NCBI RefSeq assembly: GCF_003049645.1
Contig: NZ_PYWK01000001.1
Span: forward strand, 1,953,487-2,017,486
Source of the DNA: Metasolibacillus fluoroglycofenilyticus
GTDB lineage: Bacteria; Bacillota; Bacilli; Bacillales_A; Planococcaceae
Length of the DNA stretch: 64,000 nucleotides
Direction of reading: 5' to 3'
Below are positions 1-7,393 of the stretch, piece by piece. Positions within the stretch are counted from its first letter, which is position 1, and every line of letters starts with the position of its first letter. The notes under the pieces are model-generated. The model saw nothing but the letters and a program-made list of their open reading frames with translations. It ran no database searches and was not told the DNA's origin. The position numbers and the translations under genes were made by a program.

Positions 1-41
1 TCAAGTTTATGCTGTAACCTTTTAATATAGTAAATAGACAG

Positions 42-98
42 AAAAGCGATTGCGTAAATGGATTTCTTTTTACGTAATCGCTTTAGTTATTTCTTAGA
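42..98 (-). terminator. Intrinsic terminator after the 134-679 lipoprotein gene
   Basis: An inverted repeat pairs AAGCGATTGCGTAAA with TTTACGTAATCGCTT. On the minus strand the stem is followed by TTTTCTGTCTATTT. It lies just past the stop of the lipoprotein gene, and it could also serve a gene arriving from the left on the other strand. Confidence 0.7.
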
Positions 99-133
99 CT
101 TTTTCAGTGCCCTCTTGCTAACAGCTTCCTCTA

Positions 134-679
134 TTATTGTTCTACCTTACCTTGCCAAGCATAATAAGCAATACCTTTGAATTCCTCATCATAGGTTACT
201 CTAAATAGATAAATATATCTTCCTTCTTCAGCAGGCATTGTCAAATAATCATCCTTTAACTCTACGGGCTCATATTGGTTACTAATAACTTTAAATGCTT
301 CAATTTTTGTTGGAAAGGGCAATTTTTCTTTGACATTTTCATTGAAATCATCCGGTGTCTTTACTATTTGTAATTGCAATTTCTCATTTGGTTTAATTTT
401 CATTGCAGGTGAATTCTCAAAAACATCTTGACTCGGAGGCTCATTATTTAATTCAGATGGACATTGTGTTAAATCCGGATTCCAGCAATATGACAATAAA
501 GGAGTATAGGCTGTTCCGTTGCTTCCCTCTACAGCTACTACCTCAAGCATTCTGGGCTTAACATTGCGCTCATAAAATGTAAATTCTTCTTGCCCCTCTA
601 GTTTTTCTTGCTTCACTTGTTCACTTTGACATCCAGCTAACAATAGAAAGCTAAACATTAAAGCTACTATTATTTTCAT
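134..679 (-). CDS. Putative lipoprotein, 181 aa, function unknown
   Basis: The protein starts with a classic lipoprotein signal: MK, a hydrophobic stretch and the lipobox LLAGC, so it should be anchored in the outer leaflet of the membrane. An in-frame start 57 bases further upstream exists. The start at 679 is preferred because it puts the signal peptide at the N-terminus and has the ribosome binding site AAAGGTGGGG just upstream. The mature part is about 165 residues, rich in charged residues, with three further cysteines or paired aromatic segments but no motif I recognise. It is transcribed away from the secreted-protein gene at 994; the shared upstream region contains 10-bp-spaced TTCG repeats that may be an operator. 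Confidence 0.75.
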   Translation of the reverse strand: MKIIVALMFSFLLLAGCQSEQVKQEKLEGQEEFTFYERNVKPRMLEVVAVEGSNGTAYTPLLSYCWNPDLTQCPSELNNEPPSQDVFENSPAMKIKPNEKLQLQIVKTPDDFNENVKEKLPFPTKIEAFKVISNQYEPVELKDDYLTMPAEEGRYIYLFRVTYDEEFKGIAYYAWQGKVEQ

Positions 680-993
680 AAAAACCCCACCTTTCTTTGC
701 TATGATAATATCAAAAAATGGGTAAAAATCAAACAATTACTATATAAATAAATGTAGTAAAATAAATTTTATAATTTCTCTATTTTCACGATAGCGAATT
801 ACCTCGAATTAACCCGAAAAATAGTGTCGAATGAAAAATATTTACATATATCACAAAATACAATATAATGGATTCCGAGGGATATATTCCTAACTCTGCG
901 CGCGGATAAAAACTAGTAACAACAATTCTTATTCATTTAAAATTAGTTTCATTCTAGAAATATAATAATACAAAAATAGGATGGAGGATAAAT
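680..993. promoter_or_regulatory. Divergent intergenic region with phased TTCG/CGAA repeats
   Basis: About 314 bases separate two divergent genes. On the plus strand CGAATT occurs at 795 and 805 and CGAAAA at 815, an exact 10-bp spacing, with a further CGAATG at 829. Read on the minus strand this is TTCG repeated once per helical turn, ending about 20 bases before an AT-rich TATAAAAT that could be the -10 box of the lipoprotein gene. A regulator binding one face of the DNA is a reasonable inference. A TATAAT-like box at 961 may serve the plus-strand gene. Confidence 0.4.
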
Positions 994-1320
994 ATGAAAA
1001 AAATCGCAGCTAGTGCTTTATCAGTTGGTTTAATTTTTGGTGCTTTTTATGGCTCACCACTTCAAGTTGGAGCTTCAAATGATTCTTCTCCCGTAGTAGA
1101 GGCCATGAGCTACTCTAAAACGGTTACTGAAACAAGGGTTTATTCGAAAAACCAAAGTATCCCGTCTTCTATTTATTATAGCTTGGGTGGCTGGACTGGC
1201 ACTCTTTATAAAGGAGAAACTGCCGATACAGGCGACCATATACTTGTTATTTATACTGGTACCGTTACATGTTCAGGTCCTTGTGTATTGTCTGCACCAC
1301 TTGAAAACGAAGAGCAATGA
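994..1320 (+). CDS. Small secreted protein, 108 aa, function unknown (bacteriocin-like context)
   Basis: The first 28 residues form a Sec signal peptide: MKK, a hydrophobic core and a likely cut after VGA. The mature protein is about 80 residues, rich in Ser, Thr, Tyr and Gly, with a middle segment of alternating polar and hydrophobic residues (SIYYSLGGWTGTLYKGE) and a terminal pair of cysteines in CSGPC that could form a disulfide loop. The ribosome binding site is GGATGGAGG. Two plus-strand terminators follow, then a membrane-gene remnant and a three-gene ABC exporter. A small exported peptide beside an ABC-2 transporter resembles bacteriocin loci, but no known family is recognised, so this role is a guess. 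It could equally be a cell-surface protein. Confidence 0.75.
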   Translation: MKKIAASALSVGLIFGAFYGSPLQVGASNDSSPVVEAMSYSKTVTETRVYSKNQSIPSSIYYSLGGWTGTLYKGETADTGDHILVIYTGTVTCSGPCVLSAPLENEEQ

Positions 1321-1331
1321 ATTTAGTTTAC

Positions 1332-1376
1332 GGGGAATGATGATTTCCTTGTAAATCATCATTTCCCATTCTTTTT
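1332..1376 (+). terminator. Intrinsic terminator after the small secreted protein gene
   Basis: A 14-bp stem, GGGAATGATGATTT with AAATCATCATTTCCC, surrounds a short loop and is followed by ATTCTTTTTAG. Confidence 0.75.
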
Positions 1377-1390
1377 AGTATAACCATCTA

Positions 1391-1448
1391 AATAGAACCG
1401 TATGGAGTCCATTTCAAAACTTAGACTTCATACGGTCTATTTTTCTCT
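1391..1448 (+). terminator. Second intrinsic terminator in tandem
   Basis: A long stem pairs ATAGAACCGTATGGAGTC with GACTTCATACGGTCTAT, followed by TTTTTCTC. It isolates the secreted-protein transcript from the ABC exporter genes, so the exporter probably has its own promoter. Confidence 0.7.
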
Positions 1449-1497
1449 TATTACTTTCTGTTAAGAAAAATACCTTTTATTTTTTATTATCATACCA

Positions 1498-1758
1498 ATG
1501 TCAATATATCACTTTTCCCTCTTCTTTCGTTGGCAAGTAATTAATATGATGCCAGCACCTATTTTGTATTTCACATCCATTATTTTAACATATTTCCTAT
1601 CTTACCCTACATATTATTATAATGTCTCAAATTCAAATACAAATAATGTATTTACATCTTGGTTTTGGTAGATTACAATTTATATTGTATTACCATTTCT
1701 AGTAATAGATACAGAAGTAAATAATTCCGTTTTATTTATTCAAAAAAGGAGGGCTTAT
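1498..1758 (+). pseudogene. Remnant of a membrane-protein gene, broken by an in-frame TAG
   Basis: From the ATG at 1498 an open frame of 57 codons encodes a hydrophobic segment (ILYFTSIILTYFLSYP) and stops at a TAG at 1669. The same frame continues after the stop with another hydrophobic stretch (YIVLPFLVIDTE) and a basic tail (FIQKRRAY), right up to the start of the exporter permease at 1759, with which it is in frame. Coding-like hydrophobic sequence on both sides of a single stop suggests a decayed transporter N-terminus. It may instead be a short upstream peptide plus chance sequence. No family is assigned. Confidence 0.4.
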
Positions 1759-3021
1759 ATGCTTCAATTATTGCGACTCGAATGGACAAAGATGAAGCGT
1801 GCCAAATTTAGTTATTTTTTAATTGGACTTTTATTAATTATAGTGAGTTGTTATTTTTTTTACATTGATAAAAAAACAATGAAGCAGGATGAAATTGAAG
1901 CTTTTGTCGCAGAAAATATTATGTACTATCAGGATAGTATTGTGGCGACAGAAGAAGAATTAAAAAGCTTAACTGGGACTGAAAAAGAGTATAGAGAAAG
2001 TTTTTTAGAAAATACCAAGAGGCAGCACGAAGGATTTCAGATGATGCAGGAGGGACTAGAAAGGAAAAATTGGCCTCTTTATTGGCAGGGAGAAATTTTA
2101 AATTTTATTAGTTTTGAAGAAAGAGCATTGAAGGATTTAGAAATATATAAAAACAGCTATCTTTATCCAACACCTTTTACTGTCCTAGTACATATGGATA
2201 AAATGCGCTGGATGGAGGAAAAGTCGGTTCAGCCCCTTGCGTCAGGCTTAGAAAATCAAGGCACTACGCTATATGACCAAGATTTCTCTGAGCCACTTGT
2301 ACAACAACTAGCTCAAAGTCTATCATCTTTTCATTCCTCCACTGGCACATATTTTCTGTTTCATCTGTTCCAATATGGCTTTAGCTTGGTTGGACTCATC
2401 TTTTTACTCTTTTTATTCTCGGATATTTTGACGAAAGAAGGCTTTGGACGCAATGGACCAATTCATTTACTCCGCACTATGCCGATTCGCTGCTCTTCAT
2501 TTTGGTTGTCGAAAGCGTTTACAGTTATGGCTGGCTCCCTTCTTATCGTTAGCTTAACAGCAATTATTGGTGTCGGTCTTGGTACACTTTTTAATCGACT
2601 AGGAGATTGGCAATACCCTATTTTAATCTATGGTCCAGAACGAACGTATTCCTTTTTGTCAATTGCTCAGTTTTTAAGCAAGGCGGGGGGATTATTTGTA
2701 CTTGTTTTAGCATTTGGCTTTAGCTTGCTATTTTTATTTTCTGTTTTGACAAATCGCGCTATTTTAGCGATTGGGCTAACGATTATTGTGTTAGTGCTTG
2801 GTCAAGCATTAACAGAGCAAACATTTTTATTAAGTTGGACACAATGGATTCCTTTCCATTACCTTACTGTATATCCGATTTTAAATGGGGAATATACGAT
2901 TATTCATAACAATGCATTGTTCACCTATCAACAAGGCTTATTATCATTAGCAATAAGCACATTAATCGTACTTATTGTTACATTTTGCAGTATAAAGCTA
3001 CGTAAAGGGGTTATGTCATGA
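1759..3021 (+). CDS. ABC-2 type transporter permease, 420 aa
   Basis: This is a membrane subunit of an ABC exporter. The N-terminus has one membrane helix (about residues 18-36), then a long charged extracytoplasmic region (about 40-195), then roughly five more helices in the C-terminal half. This matches the large-loop ABC-2 permeases that work in pairs with a soluble ATPase. The start has the strong ribosome binding site AAGGAGGG. Its stop overlaps the ATPase start by four bases (ATGA), so the two are translationally coupled. The third gene encodes a similar but shorter permease, giving a likely heterodimeric exporter. The substrate is unknown; the secreted peptide at 994 is the nearest candidate. 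Confidence 0.85.
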   Translation: MLQLLRLEWTKMKRAKFSYFLIGLLLIIVSCYFFYIDKKTMKQDEIEAFVAENIMYYQDSIVATEEELKSLTGTEKEYRESFLENTKRQHEGFQMMQEGLERKNWPLYWQGEILNFISFEERALKDLEIYKNSYLYPTPFTVLVHMDKMRWMEEKSVQPLASGLENQGTTLYDQDFSEPLVQQLAQSLSSFHSSTGTYFLFHLFQYGFSLVGLIFLLFLFSDILTKEGFGRNGPIHLLRTMPIRCSSFWLSKAFTVMAGSLLIVSLTAIIGVGLGTLFNRLGDWQYPILIYGPERTYSFLSIAQFLSKAGGLFVLVLAFGFSLLFLFSVLTNRAILAIGLTIIVLVLGQALTEQTFLLSWTQWIPFHYLTVYPILNGEYTIIHNNALFTYQQGLLSLAISTLIVLIVTFCSIKLRKGVMS

Positions 3022-3899
3022 TTATTAATGTACAAGGGCTGAAGAAAAGCTATAAAAAGCAACTGGTGTTAAAAAATATTACGTTCCAAGTGGAAGAACC
3101 ACAAATCATTGCACTTATTGGACCAAACGGCTCTGGTAAAACAACAATGATGAATTGTTTAATGAATTTACTGCCATTTCAAGAGGGTGAAATTACTATT
3201 CTTGGAAAAAAGAATACAGACCCTAGCCTATTTTATGAAGTATCTTATTTACAGGATAATCGTGTATTATACGGAGATTTAACAGGTGCTGATCATTTGA
3301 ATTTTATTTGCCATGCACAAAAATTACCTGCTCGAAAAGCAAAAGAAATAGCTGCATATGTCGGTATGGATAAATATGCAAAAAAAAGAGTGCGTAGCTA
3401 TTCACTTGGTATGAAACAACATCTATTGTTAGCAATGGCCATTTTAAATGAGCCTAAATTAATTTTACTTGATGAACCAATTAACGGACTTGATCCGACA
3501 AGTGCCATCCATATGCGTCATATTTTAATGGATTTGCATGCAAAGGGTTCAACAATCATTATTTCCTCTCATAATCTTGAGGAAATTGATAAAATGACAA
3601 ATACGATTTATTTCATGAAAGATGGCGAAATTTTAGAGGAATCTTTAGAAAAATTAAATATCGCACACTATTCAATTTATGTTTCCAATAGCGAAAGGGC
3701 ACGTGATATTTTTACGACAAACAAGCTCCCTGTCACAATGGAGGCGGACCACTTTATATTTAGTGAGGCGGACCTAGCATTACAGCAAGTCATTGATACA
3801 CTTAATGAGAATGATGTGAAAATACGCCATATTGAAAATAAAAAGATTGGGGCTGAAAAACGCTATATGGAGCTATTTGAAAGCGAGCTGAGAAAATGA
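3018..3899 (+). CDS. ABC transporter ATP-binding protein, 293 aa
   Basis: This soluble ATPase should power the two permeases on either side. It has Walker A GPNGSGKTT near residue 35, a signature segment YSLGMKQ, Walker B LILLDEP and the switch histidine in SSHN. A C-terminal extension of about 80 residues follows the nucleotide-binding domain, as in CcmA/EcsA-like exporters of peptides or antibiotics. It overlaps the upstream and downstream permease genes by four bases each. The family includes bacteriocin immunity and export ATPases. The substrate cannot be read from the sequence. Confidence 0.9.
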   Translation: MIINVQGLKKSYKKQLVLKNITFQVEEPQIIALIGPNGSGKTTMMNCLMNLLPFQEGEITILGKKNTDPSLFYEVSYLQDNRVLYGDLTGADHLNFICHAQKLPARKAKEIAAYVGMDKYAKKRVRSYSLGMKQHLLLAMAILNEPKLILLDEPINGLDPTSAIHMRHILMDLHAKGSTIIISSHNLEEIDKMTNTIYFMKDGEILEESLEKLNIAHYSIYVSNSERARDIFTTNKLPVTMEADHFIFSEADLALQQVIDTLNENDVKIRHIENKKIGAEKRYMELFESELRK

Positions 3900-4990
3900 G
3901 ACTATTTATTTTTGAAGTAAAGAAAATTCTCTTTAGTCGCCGTTTCCTCTATACTTTTGCCATTTTACTATTTGTAGGAGTAGGCTTGTTTTTCCGAAAT
4001 TTCGCCATGCAAGATTTAGCATTAGAAGAAGAAGTAAAACGTGTCACTGCTTATACACAAGAAGCGCAAAGCATATTACGTGTGCTGCAAAAGTCACCTG
4101 AAAGTGGGCAGACAGATGAACAAATACAGCACTTAGCAAAGGCGTTAAATTTATTATACGAATGGGCTCCTCTGGTAAAATCAACTGATTGGGAAAAGCG
4201 TTTACAAATAGAAAACGACTTTTTACAAACGCTTACCTTGTATAAGGAAGCAGGTGGTGATTTTTCTATTCAAAATAGCGCTATTGAACCGACGATTCTT
4301 TTCAATGAACAGCTGTTATCACAAGGGATTGAGCCAACATTTGAAAACTATAGTACGAATTTGCCAAACTATATAAAGCAAGTGGCGACGCTTTATATTA
4401 ATATAGGAGCAATTGTTTTACTGCTATTAGTAGTAGGTGATTTATTAACGCTGGAATTTGAGCAGGGCAGTATTCGTTTACTTTATACCCAGCCCATTCG
4501 TAAAACAGCTATTTTACACGCAAAATGGGCAACAACTGTTGTCACTTATTTACTTTTAACGCTAGGATTATTCGGTATAACATGGGGCGTAGGCTATCTA
4601 TTCGGTCAAGTAGGCTCGTTTGCCTATCCAATTTTCGTTGAGGTAGATGGCATAATATCTTTTATTACGATTCGCGACTATATAATATGGGGATTGCTTA
4701 GCACAACAATTGTGATTTTGTTGGCTATCTCTATACTTTTATTGCTAAGCTTATTTATTAAAAATTCGATTGTCACATTACTTATAACAATTAGTATATT
4801 ATTAATCGGCTTTTTCACCATGCAAATAGGTGTTGTCAATTGGCTTAATCCATTTTTATACGTTTTCGCGGGTTTGTCCATTCAACAAGTTGGCACAAGC
4901 TGGTATCAAAGTATTCCAATTACATTACTATTAGCGATAATTATTTATATTCTTGCCCTACTACGTATTCAGCGGATGCGTGAAGTTTAA
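3896..4990 (+). CDS. ABC-2 type transporter permease, 364 aa
   Basis: This is the second membrane subunit of the exporter, with the same layout as the first: one N-terminal helix (about residues 15-33), an extracytoplasmic region of about 120 residues, then five or six helices. The motif FEQGSIRLLYTQPI after the second helix is typical of ABC-2 permeases, where it forms the cytoplasmic coupling segment. It overlaps the ATPase gene by four bases. No clear terminator lies directly after it. The downstream 340 bases carry a dispersed repeat that ends in the bidirectional hairpin at 5330. Confidence 0.85.
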   Translation: MRLFIFEVKKILFSRRFLYTFAILLFVGVGLFFRNFAMQDLALEEEVKRVTAYTQEAQSILRVLQKSPESGQTDEQIQHLAKALNLLYEWAPLVKSTDWEKRLQIENDFLQTLTLYKEAGGDFSIQNSAIEPTILFNEQLLSQGIEPTFENYSTNLPNYIKQVATLYINIGAIVLLLLVVGDLLTLEFEQGSIRLLYTQPIRKTAILHAKWATTVVTYLLLTLGLFGITWGVGYLFGQVGSFAYPIFVEVDGIISFITIRDYIIWGLLSTTIVILLAISILLLLSLFIKNSIVTLLITISILLIGFFTMQIGVVNWLNPFLYVFAGLSIQQVGTSWYQSIPITLLLAIIIYILALLRIQRMREV

Positions 4991-5329
4991 ACTTGATTCA
5001 GCAAATTACTTTTGTACAGAAAGCATAGCGACAATTCTTATTTGCACCGATAGCAAGGCGACAGGTACAGAAGTCCCCCACTTCTATAAATGCAAAAAAG
5101 CATTTCAAGTTAAAGGGAGTCCAAATTCTCTGCCGCGAAAGAGGAGCTCAGTATAGGAGCGCAACGATTGAGTGACCAACATCGTGTTGGCCCAAGCTTC
5201 GGATGTCACAGATTTTGATGGAGGTCTGCATAATGCAGGTCAGTTAACCGTTGTCACAGGACGTGACGGTTTTAAGTTAACTTTCGAAAAAATCTGGATG
5301 CAATTATGCCGAGGTGTAATTGATTAGGA
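4991..5329 (+). repeat. Dispersed structured repeat, copy A
   Basis: No gene is seen here. From about 5167 the sequence GTGACCAACATCGTGTTGG opens a repeat also found at 44996-45155 (plus), with shortened tail pieces at 37275-37335, 16452-16490 and about 60075-60110 (minus). It contains a CCAACA/TGTTGG hairpin, a bulged stem at 5246-5271 closing an AGGAC loop, and outer arms CAGATTTT and AAAATCTG. The tail is GATGCAATTATGCCGAGGTG, then TAATTGATT. Base changes between copies A and B preserve pairing, which suggests structure matters. Confidence 0.65.
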
Positions 5330-5373
5330 AAGCGTCCAAAAAGCTGCGGTTAAACAGCCGTTTGGACGCTTTT
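5330..5373 (-). terminator. Bidirectional terminator between the ABC exporter region and yuxK
   Basis: GCGTCCAAA and TTTGGACGC pair around an inner GCTG/CAGC stem, with T runs on both strands. On the minus strand it ends the pheA-yuxK transcript, overlapping the yuxK stop. Confidence 0.75.
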
Positions 5374-5768
5374 CATGATAAAAATCGTTGGCGAATATCC
5401 TGTGAGGGTAATTCGCATAGTTCTTTTTTTCCAAACCATTTATAACGATTTTTTGCGAGTTTATTGTATGCGAAATTGCGAACACCAGTAGGTACTGCAA
5501 TAAATACATAAGCAAAACGCCAAAACCCTTGCAGTCGCCGCGCAATTTTCAGTGCAGCGGTTGACTGTAAGAAATAGCGTCCATTTTCTATAAGCACGAT
5601 GCTATCAGCTTTCGGCACTTGATAGCGTTCTAATAGCTCCCTCCCTACCTCACTTTGCAATGAGGCAAACTGAAAATAGCCCTTTGGATCACGCTTAATA
5701 ATAAATTGTACACTTGCATCACAAAAATGACATTCTCCGTCAAATAAGACAATCGCCATTTCCTTCAC
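5373..5768 (-). CDS. yuxK: DCC-family thiol-disulfide oxidoreductase-like protein (DUF393), 131 aa
   Basis: The N-terminus carries FDGECHFCDASVQF, the DxxCxxC pattern that names the DCC family, with a thioredoxin-like CxxC pair. Further conserved features are FASLQSEVGRELL and a C-terminal RNFAYNKLAKNRYKWFG segment. Length fits the family (about 130 residues). The family is thought to act on thiols, but its physiological substrate is not established. The gene starts one base after the pheA stop, so it is probably the last gene of that transcript. In B. subtilis yuxK is not next to pheA, so this pairing is a local arrangement. Confidence 0.85.
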   Translation of the reverse strand: MKEMAIVLFDGECHFCDASVQFIIKRDPKGYFQFASLQSEVGRELLERYQVPKADSIVLIENGRYFLQSTAALKIARRLQGFWRFAYVFIAVPTGVRNFAYNKLAKNRYKWFGKKELCELPSQDIRQRFLS

Positions 5769-5769
5769 C

Positions 5770-6639
5770 TCATTCTGGTGTTGTGTAACTATAATATGTA
5801 CCGAGCGATTTCACTGTACAGCCCAATGCATGCAATTCCTCAACTGCCCCCCTCATCATCGTTTCTTCCTCATCTGCCAATACATCTACGATAAAGAAAT
5901 AATCACCTAAGCCTGTTTTCAATGGGCGTGATTCGATTTTACTTAAGTTCAGCTTGCGCCATGCAAATACGGATAATACTTGATGAAGTGCCCCTGATAC
6001 ATCTGTTGGCAATGTAATCATAAACGTTGTCTTTAATATATCATTTTCAGCTTGTGGTAGGCGTATATTTTCCCTTGCTAAAACAAAGAAGCGCGTATGG
6101 TTAAAATGGAAATCATGAATATTGTTTTCAACAATCGTCAGCCCATATTTTTCAGCAGCAGCGCTATTAGCAATTGCCGCAATGCATCGTTCTGGTGAAT
6201 CCGCTACAAGCTTTGCCGCCGCAGCAGTTGACGAATATTGATGCAACGGCACACCGCTAAAGCGGTAAAATAAATATTTATGGCATTGTGCTAATGCATG
6301 TGGATGCGAATAAACTGCTTCAATGTTTTGCCAATTCTTCATTTGCTCTGGATGTACCATTAAGTGCTGCTGAATTTTTGATGTAATTTCTCCTACAACG
6401 AAAAGATTCGCTTCATGGAATAAATAATCAATCGTTAAAGGGACAGAGCCTTCTAATGCATTTTCTAATGGCACTACTGCTAAGTCCACTCTTCCTTCAG
6501 CAACTGCCTCGATACATTCTGGAATCGAGGCTTGTGGCATTAGCCAATCATTTGGGAATAAGCCCTTTGTCGCTAAATATGTAAATGATGCTTCTGGACC
6601 TAAGTATGCGATGCGCTTTTCCCAATTTTGTGTTGACAT
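5770..6639 (-). CDS. pheA: Prephenate dehydratase, 289 aa
   Basis: It converts prephenate to phenylpyruvate, the committed step of phenylalanine synthesis. The catalytic domain spans about residues 8-190: it begins with IAYLGPEASFT and includes the AVVPLENALEGSV segment and the threonine-phenylalanine pair in HTRFFVLA. A C-terminal ACT domain (about 203-280) with the phenylalanine-binding ESRP motif gives feedback inhibition. Length is normal for Gram-positive PheA. It lies downstream of obg-pheB as in B. subtilis, but a 280-base gap with a strong hairpin separates it from pheB, so it probably has its own promoter. Confidence 0.95.
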   Translation of the reverse strand: MSTQNWEKRIAYLGPEASFTYLATKGLFPNDWLMPQASIPECIEAVAEGRVDLAVVPLENALEGSVPLTIDYLFHEANLFVVGEITSKIQQHLMVHPEQMKNWQNIEAVYSHPHALAQCHKYLFYRFSGVPLHQYSSTAAAAKLVADSPERCIAAIANSAAAEKYGLTIVENNIHDFHFNHTRFFVLARENIRLPQAENDILKTTFMITLPTDVSGALHQVLSVFAWRKLNLSKIESRPLKTGLGDYFFIVDVLADEEETMMRGAVEELHALGCTVKSLGTYYSYTTPE

Positions 6640-6879
6640 TTTATGTCCTCCCTTTATTTCTAAATTTTCAGTCTTTTATAAAGCGAAAAGTAAGCTTTAT
6701 ACCTATTTTAAGTTTTAAGTGTCTTGATTATCCTTTATTTTACAGAGAACACTTAAAAGCAAATTTTCCATTCCGGCTCTTCTACAAAAAATAGCACTGC
6801 TAAACCTAGTGTTTATGTCATTTTCAAAGAATCCCTTTTCTATTTTATCGAGATACTTTTTAATGTAACATTATCGATA

Positions 6880-6918
6880 GTGTTCCGAAAGCAGGCAATG
6901 CACTGCTTTCGGAACATC
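6880..6918 (-). terminator. Hairpin after pheB
   Basis: GTTCCGAAAGCAG pairs perfectly with CTGCTTTCGGAAC around GCAATGCA. It directly follows the pheB stop. No good T run follows on the minus strand, so it may act as a transcript-protecting hairpin rather than a strong terminator. The same loop style, CAGGCAA(C)TGCACTG, recurs after minD. Confidence 0.55.
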
Positions 6919-6920
6919 CC

Positions 6921-7376
6921 CTACAATGCGCCTGAGCTAATAACCTCTGCTGATTCAATAAAATCAAGACGCTTTAAAATTTGAATCAATTCATTTAAGT
7001 CCACATTCATATTCGTTACATCAAGTGATAAGGTAACATTTGCTCTCCCTTGAATGGGTATCGTTTGATGAATCGTTAATACATTGCAATGTGCCTCTGA
7101 AATCGTTTCAAGTAATTTTGCTAGCGAGCCTTTACGGTCTTGCAACTGTAAAAATAATGTTAAAATACGTTCTTGAACGATGGAGTGAAAAGGAAAAACA
7201 GCATCGCGATATTTATAAAATGCACTGCGTGATAAATCCACTTCCTTGACGGCGTCCCAAATAGAGGCGACAGCACCCTTTTGTAATAAGGCCTTTGCCT
7301 CTAATGTTTTTTGCATTGCATCCGTCAAAACATCCTCACGCACTAAATAATAGCGTTGATTTGCTACGTTTTTCAT
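6921..7376 (-). CDS. pheB: ACT domain protein PheB (UPF0735), 151 aa
   Basis: The gene follows obg, as pheB does in B. subtilis. The N-terminal half (YYLVREDVLTDAM ... ALLQKG) looks like a small helix-turn-helix-type domain, and the C-terminal 75 residues form an ACT domain (TLFLQLQDRKGSLAKLL ... ). The family is associated with aromatic amino acid metabolism by context, but its ligand and function are not established. An earlier start at 7397 overlaps the obg stop. The ATG at 7376 is preferred because GGGGGT lies at a good distance before it and the protein then starts MKNVANQRYYLV. Confidence 0.85.
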   Translation of the reverse strand: MKNVANQRYYLVREDVLTDAMQKTLEAKALLQKGAVASIWDAVKEVDLSRSAFYKYRDAVFPFHSIVQERILTLFLQLQDRKGSLAKLLETISEAHCNVLTIHQTIPIQGRANVTLSLDVTNMNVDLNELIQILKRLDFIESAEVISSGAL

Positions 7377-7393
7377 ATTTCTACCCCCGCGCA

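Noticed and set aside
4953..5156. A 67-codon frame overlapping the end of the exporter permease
   Set aside because: It starts inside the permease gene and continues into repeat sequence without a ribosome binding site.
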